A stretch of DNA of 64,000 nucleotides from Eonycteris spelaea (lineage: Eukaryota; Chordata; Mammalia; Chiroptera; Pteropodidae): contig PUFA01000210.1 in assembly GCA_003508835.1 (NCBI GenBank), positions 500,501 to 564,500 on the forward strand. The letters are read 5' to 3'. Of the stretch, positions 63,741 to 64,000 are shown piece by piece. Under the pieces are notes generated by a model. The model was not told the origin of the DNA, did not search any database, and worked only from the letters and a program-made list of their open reading frames with translations. How positions within the stretch are numbered: position 1 is the first letter of the stretch; every line of letters begins with the position of its first letter. Position numbers and translations under genes: made by a program.

Positions 63741-64000
63741 TTCAATAGCTCCACGAGCTCACAACCCAAGCCTGTCCTCTCTGTCTGACACTCCTAGCCC
63801 TGCATGGTCTGGCCCATCATCAGGCTCAGCATTAGTCCCTCCTCTAGTCTCTCTCAGACCGAACCAGCCTCTGCATGTCCCAGGGCTCTGCACACTTCTG
63901 CTCGTCCCTGCTCAGATGGCCCCCGCCCCTTTCTCGGAATACCCTCTCTCTCCCTTCCACCAACCAAATCTTGCCTTTTTAGTCCTCCCAGATGCCACTC
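63741..64000 (+). mobile_element. L2 LINE fragment, sense, cut by the window edge
   Basis: 'ccttcaatagctccacgagc', 'catggtctggcccatcatca', 'ccagggctctgcacacttct' and 'tagtcctcccagatgccact' match the L2 coding 3' part. It continues past the end of the window. Confidence 0.72.

Noticed and set aside
1..64000. CRISPR arrays, operons, phage or bacterial defence systems
   Set aside because: No direct-repeat/spacer pattern, no dense collinear genes and no ribosome-binding-site pattern. Repeat content is plainly mammalian.
1..64000. tRNA or rRNA genes
   Set aside because: Only tRNA-like heads of MIR elements were seen, and none folds into an intact tRNA by eye.

Overview
This window looks like nuclear DNA of a placental mammal, and I find no protein-coding exon in it that I can defend. 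The evidence for a mammal is a long CpG island at the left end followed by about 60 kb of sequence filled with ancient mammalian repeats: MIR SINEs, L2 LINEs, old L1 3' ends, hAT-type MITEs and one MaLR-type LTR. The L1 3' end near 63.6-63.74 kb ends in the 'gtacacctgacactaatat' form that I associate with laurasiatherian L1s (horse, bat, carnivore, artiodactyl). Primate Alu elements, rodent B1/B2, carnivore tRNA-Lys SINEs and bovine SINEs were not seen. The species cannot be fixed from this.

Layout. Positions 1-340 are a unique upstream flank. Positions 340-3270 hold a CpG island in three dense blocks (about 340-1860, 2060-2660 and 3040-3270). It has GC boxes, a G-quadruplex-prone run, a CRE-like TGACGTC and a purine-rich segment (797-960) that looks like a plus-strand 5' UTR. 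The simplest reading is a promoter and non-coding first exon of a plus-strand gene whose first intron fills the rest of the window. The gene is not identified. From 3.3 to 7 kb the DNA is mostly unique and partly AT-rich. From 7 to 19.5 kb MIR and L2 copies alternate with unique DNA. From 19.7 to 22 kb lie a 1.85 kb antisense L1 and a solo LTR with an intact 5-bp target-site duplication. From 22 to 38 kb there is unique DNA, L2/MIR copies (including one MIR inserted into another) and several AT-rich blocks that resemble conserved non-coding elements. From 38.3 to 41.5 kb two antisense L2 elements lie in tandem, broken by a MIR and a 160-bp pyrimidine tract. A small internal CpG patch with two NRF1-like motifs lies at 42.88-43.13 kb. 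From 43 to 58 kb there are more L2/MIR/L1 copies, four TG/CA or TA tracts and unique blocks. From 58 to 64 kb there are hAT, MIR, L1 and L2 copies and a perfect 14-bp-arm inverted repeat at 60171-60200.

Function. If anything in the window is functional, it is most likely the promoter plus scattered intronic regulatory elements. I saw no rRNA, tRNA, CRISPR, operon-type or bacterial feature. Repeat edges come from pattern matching against remembered consensus sequences and are accurate to perhaps 10-40 bases. Family names are at class level. No new biological system was found; the observations in Part 2 are modest.
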